This document shows positions 9,413 through 18,300 of a stretch of 64,000 nucleotides of DNA, piece after piece. The stretch spans positions 1 to 64,000 of the forward strand of contig CALDNT010000094.1 of assembly GCA_937915145.1 (NCBI GenBank). Reading direction: 5' to 3'. The first letter of the stretch is position 1. Each line of letters starts with the position of its first letter. The translations under genes and the position numbers were made by a program. The notes below the pieces were generated by a model. That model did no database searches and was not told the DNA's origin. It saw only the letters and a program-made list of their open reading frames with translations. Source of the stretch: an uncultured Reyranella sp. (GTDB lineage Bacteria > Pseudomonadota > Alphaproteobacteria > Reyranellales > Reyranellaceae).

Positions 9413-10201
9413 ATGCGTAGACTGATCGTTTCCGGCGCGATTGCCCTCGCCGCCCTCGTTGCCGGTGCTGGCGCCGTTGCCATTGCGGCTGGTACCGAGG
9501 CCCATCCGCCGCATCGTCACTGGCATTTCCAGGGACCGTTCGGCACCTATGACCGCGCCGCTGCGCAGCGTGGCTATCAGGTATATGCCGAGGTCTGCTC
9601 AGCCTGCCATTCGCTGTCGCTGCTGGCCTACCGCAACCTGATCGAGATCGGACTGACCGAGAATCAGGTCAAGGGCCTGATCAAGGACATCACGGTTCCC
9701 GATCTCAACGACGACGGCCAGCCGATCGACCGGCCGGCGCGTCTGTCAGACCGCTTCAGGAAGCCGTTCCCCAACGAACTGGCGGCGGCGGCGGCCAACA
9801 ACGGCAAGGCACCGCCCGATCTCAGCGTCATCGTCAAGGCGCGCGAAGGCGGTGCAGACTATATCTACGCGCTGCTGACGGGCTATGTGCCGTTCGACAA
9901 GTTGACGCCGGCACAGATCAAGGAGCTCAACGTCGTCAAGGACGACAACTACAACACCTACTTCCCCGGCCACAGGATTGCCATGGCGCCGCCGCTCAGC
10001 GACGACAAGGTGACCTATGTCGATGGCACCAAGTCGACGCTCGACCAGCAGGCCTCCGACGTCACCGAGTTTCTTGCCTGGGCATCGGAGCCGTGGATGG
10101 AGAACCGCAAGCGCACCGGCGTTCGCGTCATCCTCTTCCTTCTGGCGTTGGCCGGCTTGATGTACGCGGTGAAGCGCCAGGTATGGGCCAACAAGCACTG
10201 A
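9413..10201 (+). CDS. petC: Cytochrome c1
   Basis: The haem c subunit passes electrons from the Rieske protein to soluble cytochrome c. The 262-residue product begins with a signal segment (MRRLIVSGAIALAAL). The haem attachment motif CSACH is at residues 62-66. A conserved methionine-containing segment (HRIAMAPPLSDD) supplies the distal ligand region. A C-terminal anchor helix (~235-254) is followed by a basic tail. The ATG at 9413 follows petB closely; the reading frame is open much further upstream, but the signal peptide and operon spacing fix this start. Confidence 0.96.
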   Translation: MRRLIVSGAIALAALVAGAGAVAIAAGTEAHPPHRHWHFQGPFGTYDRAAAQRGYQVYAEVCSACHSLSLLAYRNLIEIGLTENQVKGLIKDITVPDLNDDGQPIDRPARLSDRFRKPFPNELAAAAANNGKAPPDLSVIVKAREGGADYIYALLTGYVPFDKLTPAQIKELNVVKDDNYNTYFPGHRIAMAPPLSDDKVTYVDGTKSTLDQQASDVTEFLAWASEPWMENRKRTGVRVILFLLALAGLMYAVKRQVWANKH

Positions 10202-10207
10202 GCTCGG

Positions 10208-11125
10208 TCAGCGCGCCGCCTTCTTGAGGCGGCGCTCGATCGCCTCGTGCCGCGCGATCAGGCGGCGGGCGCGGTCGATCACCGGGATGTCGATCATCTT
10301 GCCATCGACTGAGAACGAGCCGCGGCCCTCAGCCGCGGCTTTTTCGTCGGCTTCGATCAGCTTGCGTGCGTAGGCCACTTCATCGGCCTCCGGTGTGAAG
10401 GCTTCGTTCAGCGCCTGCACCAGTCCCGGATGGATGCAGGTGCCACCGGAGAAACCGAAGCGGCGCGCGCGTTCGGCGCTTTTTCTGTAGGCCGCGGGAT
10501 CGGAGTAGTCGGCCACCGTTCCCAGGATGCCGATCATGGCGACACCATGCGCTTGCGCCGCAAAGGCCACCATCCGCTTGGGCAACTCGAGCGATTCGTC
10601 GCTCGGCACGGAGCCGGTTTCCAGGGCAAAATCCTCACCGCCCAGCATCATGGCGATGACCCTCGGGCCATGTTCGGCGATGTCGTGGATCTGGGTGAGG
10701 GCACGCGGGTGCTCGATCATGGCGCTGAAACCCACACCGCCCGCCGGCATGCCGCGTTCGCGCTCGAGTTCCGTCACCATTTCGTCGAGCAGGCGCAGGT
10801 GCTGGACACCTTCGGTCTTGGTGATGAACAGCGCCGAGAGGCCCGGCCGCACCGCCGCGTCGATATCGGGGATCGCGAGCCTGAGCGGCCGGTTGATGCG
10901 TACGGCGACGTCGGCGCCGCCCTGCGCCACCTTTTTCATCGTCTCGGGCAGCATGGCGCGGGCTTGGGGCTTCTGCGCCGGCTGGACGCTGTCCTCCAAG
11001 TCGATCAGCACGCAATCGGCGCCGCGCTCGTGCGCCTTGTCGATGAACTTCGGGACATTGCCCGGGACGTAGAGGATCGATCGCCAGACAGGCGGAGCCG
11101 GTCTGGCGCGGAGAGGCTGGTTCAC
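10208..11125 (-). CDS. HpcH/HpaI aldolase/citrate lyase family CoA-ester lyase
   Basis: This 305-residue CitE/malyl-CoA lyase-like TIM-barrel protein begins RSILYVPGNVPKFIDKA, then has the metal/CoA-site blocks DCVLIDLEDSV, VRINRPL and MIEHPRAL. MMLGGEDFALETG and GFSGGTCIHPGLVQALNEAF follow, all typical of (3S)-malyl-CoA, citramalyl-CoA or methylmalyl-CoA lyases. Which acyl-CoA is cleaved cannot be read from sequence. It overlaps the upstream CoA-transferase gene by four bases, so the two enzymes probably act in one pathway of CoA-activated dicarboxylic acid degradation. Confidence 0.87.
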   Translation of the reverse strand: MNQPLRARPAPPVWRSILYVPGNVPKFIDKAHERGADCVLIDLEDSVQPAQKPQARAMLPETMKKVAQGGADVAVRINRPLRLAIPDIDAAVRPGLSALFITKTEGVQHLRLLDEMVTELERERGMPAGGVGFSAMIEHPRALTQIHDIAEHGPRVIAMMLGGEDFALETGSVPSDESLELPKRMVAFAAQAHGVAMIGILGTVADYSDPAAYRKSAERARRFGFSGGTCIHPGLVQALNEAFTPEADEVAYARKLIEADEKAAAEGRGSFSVDGKMIDIPVIDRARRLIARHEAIERRLKKAAR

Positions 11126-12390
11126 TTCTTCTTTCCTTGGGAAATCGCGCCGGACGCGCAGAGCTTGGCGTATTCGGCCTCGCCCAGCAGCGGCTTCAGC
11201 AGTGCCTCGTTGTGTTCGCCGATTGTCGGCGCGGCGCTCTTCAGGGCGCCCGGCGTTCCGGACAGGCGCGGCACGACGGGATGGGTCGGCAGCTCACCCA
11301 TGTCGGCGTCGGGAATCTCGATCAGCGCTTCGCGTTCCAGCACATAGTCGTCCTGAACGATCTGGGCGATATCGTAGACCGGGCCGATGGTGACGCCGGC
11401 CTGGTCGAAGAACTTCAGGTTCTCGGCAAGATCGCGTGCGGCGATGAAGCCGCCGATGATGCCGTCGAGTTCCTCGCCGTGCCTGACGCGTTCGATGTTG
11501 GTGGCGAAGCGCGGATCCTTGACCAGTTCCGGCCGGCCGATCTTGACCAGCACCCGCTCGGCCATGCCCTGTGTCGATGCCGAAAGGCAGACCCAGTGGT
11601 CGTCCTTGGTGCGGTAGACATTGCGCGGGGCGGCATTGGTCGAGCGGCTGCCGGTACGCACTTTCACTTCACCGGTGAGCTTGTGGTTGGCGGCCTGCGG
11701 CCCCAGCACCGAGAACAGCGGATCGAACAGCGGCAGGTCGAGTGTCTGTCCCTTGCCGCCGTTCACTTCGACCTCGCGCAGGGCAACCAGGACGGCGCCG
11801 TAGCCGTAGAGCGCGGCCATGGCGTCGGCGAGATACATCGGCGGCAGCACCGGTTCGCGGTCGCCGAAGCCGTTCATCGAGGCGAAGCCGCTATAGCCTT
11901 CGATCAGGGTGCCGAAACCCGGCTTGTGGCGATAGCGGCCGTCCTGGCCCCAGCCGGAGATGCGCACGATCACCAGCTTCGGATTGAGCTTGTGCAGTTC
12001 GGCCGGCGACAGGCCCATGTCTTCCAGCACGCCGGGTCGAAAGCTCTCGACCAGGATCTGCGCCTTGGCCACGAGGCCTTTGACGATCGCGCGGCCGCCC
12101 TCGGACCGCAGGTCGAGCGCCACGCTTTTCTTGTTGCGGCTGTAGACCTTCCAGGCGGTTTCGACGCCCTTGACCCGCCACGAGCGTAGCGTGTCGCCCT
12201 CGGGTGGCTCGATCTTGATGACTTCGGCGCCGAAATCGCCGAGCTGCAGGGTCAGGATGTTGCCGGCCACGAGGCGCGACAGATCGACGACGCGGACCCC
12301 ATCAAGGGGACCCCGCGCCGTTGGATCGAAGGGTTTCCTGGCCGGCTTTCTAGCCAATGTGCTTGGCCATGAACTCCAGGGTGCGGGCAT
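11122..12390 (-). CDS. CaiB/BaiF family (class III) CoA transferase
   Basis: Class III CoA transferases move CoA between carboxylic acids through an aspartyl-CoA intermediate. The start motif GPLDGVRVVDLSRLVAGN, the FGAEVIKIEPPEGDTLRSW block and SVALDLRSEGGR match the family. So do ESFRPGVLEDMGL and the GWGQDGRYRHKPGF region that precedes the active-site loop. The start is uncertain: the ATG at 12390 overlaps the dienelactone hydrolase gene, a TTG at 12357 would almost abolish the overlap, and none has a strong ribosome binding site. Coupled to the lyase gene downstream. Confidence 0.87.
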   Translation of the reverse strand: MPAPWSSWPSTLARKPARKPFDPTARGPLDGVRVVDLSRLVAGNILTLQLGDFGAEVIKIEPPEGDTLRSWRVKGVETAWKVYSRNKKSVALDLRSEGGRAIVKGLVAKAQILVESFRPGVLEDMGLSPAELHKLNPKLVIVRISGWGQDGRYRHKPGFGTLIEGYSGFASMNGFGDREPVLPPMYLADAMAALYGYGAVLVALREVEVNGGKGQTLDLPLFDPLFSVLGPQAANHKLTGEVKVRTGSRSTNAAPRNVYRTKDDHWVCLSASTQGMAERVLVKIGRPELVKDPRFATNIERVRHGEELDGIIGGFIAARDLAENLKFFDQAGVTIGPVYDIAQIVQDDYVLEREALIEIPDADMGELPTHPVVPRLSGTPGALKSAAPTIGEHNEALLKPLLGEAEYAKLCASGAISQGKKK

Positions 12391-13018
12391 AGGCCTGTGC
12401 GGAGGCGAGGCCGTCATAGCTGCCGCGTTCGTCGCAATGGAAACCGTGGTCGGCAGGGTAGTCGTAGATCAGGACGTCGGGATGGAGTTTCCGGAGCTCG
12501 TTTACATGCGTCATCGGGATGTGCATGTCCTTGTCGCCGAAATGCAGCATGGTCGGCACCGCCGGCTTCTCTCCCTTGGTGCCATAGATACCACCGCCAT
12601 AGTAGCCGATCGCCGCGTCGGGCTTCAGCCGCGTCGACGACAGCCAGGTGATGGTGCCGCCCCAGCAGAAGCCGGTGACTGCCACCTTCTTGGCCCCGCG
12701 CTTCTTGAGCTCGGTGATCGCGGCATCGACGTCCTGCACCGGCTTGTCGAGTCCGAGTTCGGTCACGTGCTTGCGGCCTTCGGCAATCGTGTCGGGGGTG
12801 TAGCCCAGTTCGATCTTGGGCTTGATGTGGTCGAAAAAGCACGGTGCCAGTGCCAGATAACCGTCCAGTGCCAGCTTGTCGGTGACGTTCCGGATGTGGT
12901 TGTTCACTCCGAAAATCTCCATGATGACGACGACGCCCCCTTTGGGCGTGTTCTTAGGGGTCGCCAGATAGGCACCGATCTCGCCGGCTGCTGACTTAAG
13001 ACGGATATCTTCGCCCAT
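12350..13018 (-). CDS. Dienelactone hydrolase family protein
   Basis: This 222-residue alpha/beta hydrolase carries the dienelactone hydrolase nucleophile elbow VTGFCWGGT with a cysteine in place of serine. Catalytic-acid and histidine regions follow (GDKDMHIP; YDYPADHGFHCDERGSYD). AGGAGG lies seven bases before the ATG. Such enzymes open dienelactones in chloroaromatic degradation, but many genomic copies act on other esters. It sits at the head of the operon with CoA transferase and CoA-ester lyase, divergent from a PaiB-like gene. Confidence 0.88.
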   Translation of the reverse strand: MGEDIRLKSAAGEIGAYLATPKNTPKGGVVVIMEIFGVNNHIRNVTDKLALDGYLALAPCFFDHIKPKIELGYTPDTIAEGRKHVTELGLDKPVQDVDAAITELKKRGAKKVAVTGFCWGGTITWLSSTRLKPDAAIGYYGGGIYGTKGEKPAVPTMLHFGDKDMHIPMTHVNELRKLHPDVLIYDYPADHGFHCDERGSYDGLASAQAYARTLEFMAKHIG

Positions 13019-13088
13019 GAAATTTCCTCCTGAATGCGGGCGGCATTGGACATGGTATTGCAGCGGCGTTCAACCCATTGGATCAGTC

Positions 13089-13712
13089 ATGTATGTGCCG
13101 AAGCACTTCGAGGGTGACGCGGCGGCGGGCCGCGAGATTATGCAGGCCCATAGCTGGGCACTGCTGATGACGTCGGACGCCGACGGTGCGCCGATGGCCA
13201 CCCATCTGTCGCTGCTGTGGCAGGACGACGGCACGCCTCACGGCTCGCTGATCGGCCACATGGCACGCGCCAACCCGCATTGGACGCTGTTCGAGCGCCC
13301 CGCTCAATCGCTCGCCCTTTTCTGGGGGCCGCACGCCTATGTCTCGCCGACCTGGTACACGCCCGGCGCCAAGGTGCCGACCTGGAACTACGTCACCGTC
13401 CACGCCTACGGCCAGCCGCAGGTCGTCGAGGACACTGCAGGTGCGCTGGAGATTCTGGGCAAGCTGGCTGCCGCCTACGAGGGTAGCGGCCCCGACGCCT
13501 GGGCTCTGGGGCGCCTGCCGCCGGGCAATGCCGAGGCCCAGACGCGGGGCATCGTGGCGTTCCGCCTCCCTCTCTCGCGGGTCGAAATCAAACTGAAGCT
13601 CAGCCAGAATCGCGATGTCGAGGATCGCCACAGGGTGATTTCCAGGCTCGAGGCGAGCGATAGCCAGGAGTCTCAGGAGACCGCGGCCTGGATGAAGCGT
13701 GTGTTGCCTTAA
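13089..13712 (+). CDS. FMN-binding negative transcriptional regulator-like protein (PaiB family)
   Basis: The 207-residue product begins MYVPKHFEGD, the usual PaiB start, and has the split-barrel flavin fold signatures: GSLIGHMARANPHW, WGPHAYVSPTWY and VPTWNYVTVHAYG. PaiB of Bacillus was described genetically as a negative regulator of sporulation and protease genes. Most family members are better viewed as FMN-binding oxidoreductase-like proteins, so a DNA-binding role is not supported here. The ATG at 13089 is preferred over an in-frame start 24 codons upstream that lies in the divergent promoter region. Confidence 0.85.
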   Translation: MYVPKHFEGDAAAGREIMQAHSWALLMTSDADGAPMATHLSLLWQDDGTPHGSLIGHMARANPHWTLFERPAQSLALFWGPHAYVSPTWYTPGAKVPTWNYVTVHAYGQPQVVEDTAGALEILGKLAAAYEGSGPDAWALGRLPPGNAEAQTRGIVAFRLPLSRVEIKLKLSQNRDVEDRHRVISRLEASDSQESQETAAWMKRVLP

Positions 13713-13820
13713 GGGTTTCCGACTGGTTCGGTGTGCGGACGCCATGAAAATGCAAAGAAACCGTAGCGTGGCCATCGCCCGGGGCCGCTAACTCAGTGGC
13801 GGGTTCCCAGGGAGACTGCC

Positions 13821-15734
13821 ATGAGCGTGAATGACAACGGTTTCATAGATCCCGAGGATATCGGCTCAAATCCCAGTACCGAACCCTCGATCGGCGAACT
13901 GATCGACCGGCGGCTCAATCGTCGGGATGCGCTGCGTGGACTGGTGGCCATTGGCGCGACGGCGGCGGTTCTCAGCGACTTCGCTGGATCGCCGGCGGCG
14001 GCCCAGGAGGCTGGGCCTTCGACGCTCACCTTCAAGGAAATCAGCCACACGCTCGACGCCACTCAGCATGTTCCCGATGGCTACGAAGCCCAGATCCTGA
14101 TCCGCTGGGGTGACCCGGTCACCCCCGGTGCGCCTGCTTTCGAGCCGGCGAGCCAGACGGCCGCTGCCCAGGAAAAGCAGTTCGGCTACAACAACGACTA
14201 TATCGGTTTGCATCCCCTGCCGCTGGGCGGCCGCGGCGGTGATCGCTTCCTCATGGTGGTGAACCATGAGTATGTGAATCCCCGCCTGATGTTCGCCGGC
14301 CATACCGTGTCGACCAAGGCGCAGTCCGAGGTCGAGATGGCGGCCGTCGGCGGATCGGTCATCGAGATCGTACGCGAAGGCACGGCGTGGAAAGTGGTCG
14401 ACGGCAGCAAGTACGCCCGCCGGATTTCGGTCAATACGCCCATGGCGTTCTCCGGGGCGGCGGCCGGGCATGATTTGCTCAAAACCTCCACCGATCCGGA
14501 TGGGCGGAAAGTATTCGGCACGCTGAACAACTGTGCCGGTGGCAGCACGCCCTGGGGCACCTGGCTCACCTGCGAGGAGAACTTCAACGCGTTCTTTGGC
14601 GGCGACGCGTCGAAGCTGCCCGATCCTGCTGCCCAGAAGCGCTACGGCGTCGGTCGCGCGGCAGGCTACAATTGGTGGCGGCACATCGACCGCTTCGATC
14701 TCGGGAAAGAGCCGAACGAGCCCAATCGTTTTGGCTGGGTAGTTGAGATAGATCCTTACGATCCTGGCTCGACGCCGGTGAAACGCACGGCACTCGGCCG
14801 CTTCAAGCACGAGGGCTGCACCCATGCGCTGGCCAAGGATGGCCGCGTTGTGTTCTACAGCGGCGACGACGAGCGCTTCGACTATGTCTACAAGTTCGTC
14901 ACGTCCAAGCCATGGGAGCCCGCCGATCGCGCCGCCAACAGGAACCTGCTCGACGACGGCACGCTCTATGCAGCGCGTTTCAACGACGACGGCAAGACCG
15001 AGTGGCTGCCACTGGTGCAGGGCCAGGGGCCGCTGACCGCGGACAATGGATTTGCCACCCAGGCCGATGTGCTGATCAAGACGCGTCTCGCCGCCGATCT
15101 CCTCAAGGCGACGCCAATGGACAGGCCCGAGGATATCGAGACAAACCCGGCCAACGGCCGGGTCTATGTCGTGTTGACCAACAATGGATCGCGCAAAGCC
15201 GGACAGGTCGACAAGGCCAATCCGCGGGCCACGAACGCGCACGGCCATATCATCGAGATCACGCCGAAGGACGGCGACCATGCCTCGACCGAGAGTACAT
15301 GGTCGATTTACCTGCTGGCCGGCAAGCCCGGCCAGGATTCCGGCGCGCGCTATCACCGCGCGACCTCGGCCAATGGCTGGCTGAGCTGCCCCGACAATAT
15401 CGCCTTCGACGGCAAGGGCCGGATCTGGATTGCGACCGATGGTGCGCCGAAGGCCGCCGGCGTGGCCGATGGCGTTTATGCGGCCGATACAGCGGGCTTT
15501 GGCCGGGGGCTGACACGTCTCTTCTACCAGGCGCCGACCGGCGCCGAAGTCTGCGGGCCGATCTTCACACCCGCTGACACGACGTTCTTCCTTGCTGTTC
15601 AGCATCCCGGCGAGGACGCCGGCTCGACCTTCGAGAAGCCGTCGACGCGCTGGCCCGACTTCAAGGACGGCATGCCGCCGCGACCGGCGGTGGTCGCGAT
15701 CACCAAAAAAGATGGCGGCGCGATCGGCTCGTGA
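13821..15734 (+). CDS. PhoX family phosphatase (DUF839), Tat-exported
   Basis: The 637-residue product has a twin-arginine export signal set back from the start: RRLNRRDALRG (residues ~31-41), then a hydrophobic stretch and a likely AAA cleavage region. The mature part shows DUF839/PhoX blocks: VVNHEYVNPRLMF, NNCAGGSTPWGTWLTCEENFNAFF, GRFKHEGCTHALAKDGRVVFYSGDD and CPDNIAFDGKGRIWIATDG. PhoX alkaline phosphatases are periplasmic, bind Ca2+/Fe and release phosphate from organic esters. A strong GGGAGA ribosome binding site precedes the ATG. No Pho box was identified. Confidence 0.9.
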   Translation: MSVNDNGFIDPEDIGSNPSTEPSIGELIDRRLNRRDALRGLVAIGATAAVLSDFAGSPAAAQEAGPSTLTFKEISHTLDATQHVPDGYEAQILIRWGDPVTPGAPAFEPASQTAAAQEKQFGYNNDYIGLHPLPLGGRGGDRFLMVVNHEYVNPRLMFAGHTVSTKAQSEVEMAAVGGSVIEIVREGTAWKVVDGSKYARRISVNTPMAFSGAAAGHDLLKTSTDPDGRKVFGTLNNCAGGSTPWGTWLTCEENFNAFFGGDASKLPDPAAQKRYGVGRAAGYNWWRHIDRFDLGKEPNEPNRFGWVVEIDPYDPGSTPVKRTALGRFKHEGCTHALAKDGRVVFYSGDDERFDYVYKFVTSKPWEPADRAANRNLLDDGTLYAARFNDDGKTEWLPLVQGQGPLTADNGFATQADVLIKTRLAADLLKATPMDRPEDIETNPANGRVYVVLTNNGSRKAGQVDKANPRATNAHGHIIEITPKDGDHASTESTWSIYLLAGKPGQDSGARYHRATSANGWLSCPDNIAFDGKGRIWIATDGAPKAAGVADGVYAADTAGFGRGLTRLFYQAPTGAEVCGPIFTPADTTFFLAVQHPGEDAGSTFEKPSTRWPDFKDGMPPRPAVVAITKKDGGAIGS

Positions 15735-15743
15735 TGGCGCCGA

Positions 15744-16841
15744 TTAGACGTTGAACCGGAAATGGAAGACGTCGCCGTCCTTGACAGCGTAGTCCTTGCC
15801 TTCGAGACGCAGCTTGCCGGCATCGCGCGCACCTGATTCGCCGTTCAGGGTCACATAGTCGTCGTAGGCGATGGTCTCGGCGCGGATGAAGCCCTTCTCG
15901 AAGTCGGTGTGGATGACGCCCGCCGCCACCGGCGCAGTGGCCTCGCGGCGCACGGTCCAGGCGCGCGCCTCCTTCGGTCCGACGGTGAAGAAGGTCACGA
16001 GGTCGAGGAGCTGATAGCCCGCCCGGACCACACGTGCGAGGCCGGTTTCCTCGAGGCCGAGCGAGGACAGGTAGTCACCCTGGTCTTCCGGCGGCAGCTG
16101 CGCCACCTCGGCTTCGATGGCGGCCGAGATCACGACCGACAGCATGCCGCGTTGCCCGGCGAAGGCCGCGGCACTGGCGCTGTGTGCGTTGCCGTTGGCG
16201 GCGGATCCTTCATCGACGTTCAGTACGTACATCATCGGCTTGGCGGTGATGAGCTGCAGCCCGCGGAACACCGGCTGTTCGTCGGCCGTCAGCATGGCCT
16301 CGCGCGCCGGCTTGCCTTCGCGCAACGCGTCGAGCGCCTTCCTGACCACCGGCGCCTCGGCCGCGGCGTCCTTGTCGCCACTCTTGGCGCGCTTCTCGAG
16401 GTTGGGAAGGCGCTTCTCGAGGCTGTCGAGGTCGGCCAGCATCAGCTCGGTCTCGACGATCTCGGCATCGCGCACCGGGTCGACATTGCCCGAGACATGG
16501 GTGACATCGCCGTCCTCGAAGCAGCGCAGCACATGGGCGATGGCATCGACCTCGCGGATGTTGGCCAGGAACTGGTTGCCCAGCCCTTCGCCCTTCGAGG
16601 CGCCCTTCACCAGGCCGGCGATGTCGACGAACTCGAGCTGGGTCGGAATGATCTTGGCCGAACCCGCGATTGCCGAGAGCTTGTCGAGGCGTGGATCGGG
16701 CACGGCGACCCGTCCGACGTTGGGCTCGATGGTGCAGAACGGATAGTTGGCTGCCTGCGCCGCCTGTGTCGCCGTCAGCGCATTGAACAGGGTCGACTTG
16801 CCGACATTGGGCAGGCCGACGATACCACAATTGAAACCCAT
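15744..16841 (-). CDS. ychF: Redox-regulated ATPase YchF (Obg-related)
   Basis: YchF/OLA1 is a universally conserved P-loop NTPase of the Obg group that binds ribosomes and prefers ATP. The 365-residue product has Walker A GLPNVGKST (9-17), the switch region NYPFCTIEPN, DIAGLVKGASKGEGLGNQF, and NVDE at the altered NKxD position. It ends with the TGS domain (GPKEARAWTVRREATAPVAAGVIHTDFEKGFIRAE). It follows pth by 18 bases and is probably co-transcribed with rplY and pth. Confidence 0.96.
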   Translation of the reverse strand: MGFNCGIVGLPNVGKSTLFNALTATQAAQAANYPFCTIEPNVGRVAVPDPRLDKLSAIAGSAKIIPTQLEFVDIAGLVKGASKGEGLGNQFLANIREVDAIAHVLRCFEDGDVTHVSGNVDPVRDAEIVETELMLADLDSLEKRLPNLEKRAKSGDKDAAAEAPVVRKALDALREGKPAREAMLTADEQPVFRGLQLITAKPMMYVLNVDEGSAANGNAHSASAAAFAGQRGMLSVVISAAIEAEVAQLPPEDQGDYLSSLGLEETGLARVVRAGYQLLDLVTFFTVGPKEARAWTVRREATAPVAAGVIHTDFEKGFIRAETIAYDDYVTLNGESGARDAGKLRLEGKDYAVKDGDVFHFRFNV

Positions 16842-16859
16842 AATTTGCTCTCTGACCGC

Positions 16860-17483
16860 TTACTCTTTGATGTCCAATCTGGCCGGGAGATCGGGCGGCG
16901 GCGCGAGATGCGCCACCCGGCTCATGTATTTCTCATCGGCCTTGGCGCCGCCTTCGATCAGCAGTGCCGATTCCTCGGCCAGGGCCGAGAGCACCCTCGG
17001 CACCCAGCCGGTTTTGGGATCGCGCTCGTCGAGCTCGAAGTCGTGCAGGACCCAGTGCAGCACCAGATCCTTGTGGCCGGGATGGCCGATGCCGATGCGA
17101 ACCCGCCGGTAGTCCTTGCCGACATGGGCGTCGATGTCGCGCAGGCCATTGTGCCCGCCGGCGCCGCCGCCCTTCTTCATGCGCACCTTGCCGGGCGCGA
17201 TGTCGAGTTCGTCGTGGAACACGACCACGCGGTCGAGCGGCACCTTGAGAAAGCGCACCGCCTCGCCCACGGCCTTGGCCGAGTCGTTCATGAAGGTCAT
17301 CGGCTTCATCGCCAGGACGCGCTCGCCGCCGAGATGGCCTTCGGCCACCTCGGCGTTGAACCGCGCACGCCACGGCGAGAAGATTCGGCGGCGGACGATC
17401 TCGTCCACCGCCATGAAGCCGACGTTATGCCGGTGCCCCGCATAGCGCGGCCCGGGGTTGCCGAGCCCGACCAGCAGCAGCAT
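16860..17483 (-). CDS. pth: Peptidyl-tRNA hydrolase
   Basis: Pth hydrolyses peptidyl-tRNAs released from stalled ribosomes. The 207-residue product has the conserved start LVGLGNPGPRYAGHRHNVGF with the catalytic histidine, MKPMTFMNDSAKAVGEA, HDELDIAPGKVRMKKGGGAGGHNGLRDI, and GIGHPGHKD. Its C-terminal extension of ~20 residues (LAPPPDLPARLDIKE) is typical of alphaproteobacterial forms. It lies between rplY and ychF, a widely conserved order. Confidence 0.96.
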   Translation of the reverse strand: MLLLVGLGNPGPRYAGHRHNVGFMAVDEIVRRRIFSPWRARFNAEVAEGHLGGERVLAMKPMTFMNDSAKAVGEAVRFLKVPLDRVVVFHDELDIAPGKVRMKKGGGAGGHNGLRDIDAHVGKDYRRVRIGIGHPGHKDLVLHWVLHDFELDERDPKTGWVPRVLSALAEESALLIEGGAKADEKYMSRVAHLAPPPDLPARLDIKE

Positions 17484-17510
17484 CGGACCGGCCGAACCCT
17501 AGTCCGCCGG

Positions 17511-18221
17511 CTACTTCTTCGCCGGTGCCGCGGCACCCGCCGCCGGAGCAGCACCTGCCGCCGCGGGAGCAGCACCGGCCGCCGGAGTCGCTGCAGCATC
17601 GGCTGTCGCCGGAGCTGCCGCGTCGGCTGCTGCCTGAGCTGCCGCCTCGCGGACCACGGTCGGCGCGGCGATCGATGCCACGGTGGCAGCCGCGTCACGG
17701 CTTACGAAGCTCACGCCTTCGGGAACGGCAATCGTCGACAGATGGACCGAATGGCCGATCTCGAGGCCGGTCAGGTCGACCTCGAAATACTCCGGGATCG
17801 AGTCGGCCCTGGTGCGCACGGTGATCTCGTGCAGCACGATGTTGAGCACGCCGCCGCGCTTGAGGCCCGGGGATGCCGCTTCATTGCGGAAATGGACCGG
17901 CACCTGCACGGTGATGATCGAGTCGGGGCCGATCCGCAGGAAATCGAGGTGGAGCGGCTTGTCCGTCACCGGATCGACTTGCACATCGCGCGGCAGGACC
18001 TGGTAGTCCGTTCCCGCGACGTCGATCTGAAGCCGGTGGTTGAAGTAGCCTTCCTTGTGCAGTTCGCGTGCGATCGTCTTCGGCTCGACCGCGATCATGA
18101 CCGGGGGTTGCTTGTCGCCGTAGATCACGGCGGGAATCAGTCCTTCGCGACGTGTGGAACGGGCGCCCCCTTTGCCGGCCCGATCCCGCATCTTCGCGAC
18201 GACTTTTGTCGTCTCTGACAT
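17511..18221 (-). CDS. rplY: 50S ribosomal protein L25 / Ctc form
   Basis: The 236-residue product is the long (TL5/Ctc) form of L25: an N-terminal 5S rRNA-binding domain (RREGLIPAVIYGDKQPPVM) and a beta-rich C-terminal domain (HLDFLRIGPDSIITVQVPVHF, EYFEVDLTGLEIGHSVHLSTI). The last ~55 residues are an Ala/Pro/Gly low-complexity tail rich in AAPAA repeats ending in KK. GGAGAAG before the ATG at 18221 fixes the start, although the frame opens ten codons earlier. First of the rplY-pth-ychF group. Confidence 0.95.
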   Translation of the reverse strand: MSETTKVVAKMRDRAGKGGARSTRREGLIPAVIYGDKQPPVMIAVEPKTIARELHKEGYFNHRLQIDVAGTDYQVLPRDVQVDPVTDKPLHLDFLRIGPDSIITVQVPVHFRNEAASPGLKRGGVLNIVLHEITVRTRADSIPEYFEVDLTGLEIGHSVHLSTIAVPEGVSFVSRDAAATVASIAAPTVVREAAAQAAADAAAPATADAAATPAAGAAPAAAGAAPAAGAAAPAKK

Positions 18222-18300
18222 ATCACTTCTCCTTGGGTTGCTCTCTCTCACTCGCGGCGCGGCCTCCAGGGGTGCCCAACGCCGGATCTTCGGAATTCCT

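Noticed and set aside
15909..18218. A 769-codon plus-strand frame opposite ychF, pth and rplY
   Set aside because: It crosses three well-recognised genes on the other strand and shows only the Arg/His/Gly-rich composition typical of antisense frames in GC-rich DNA.
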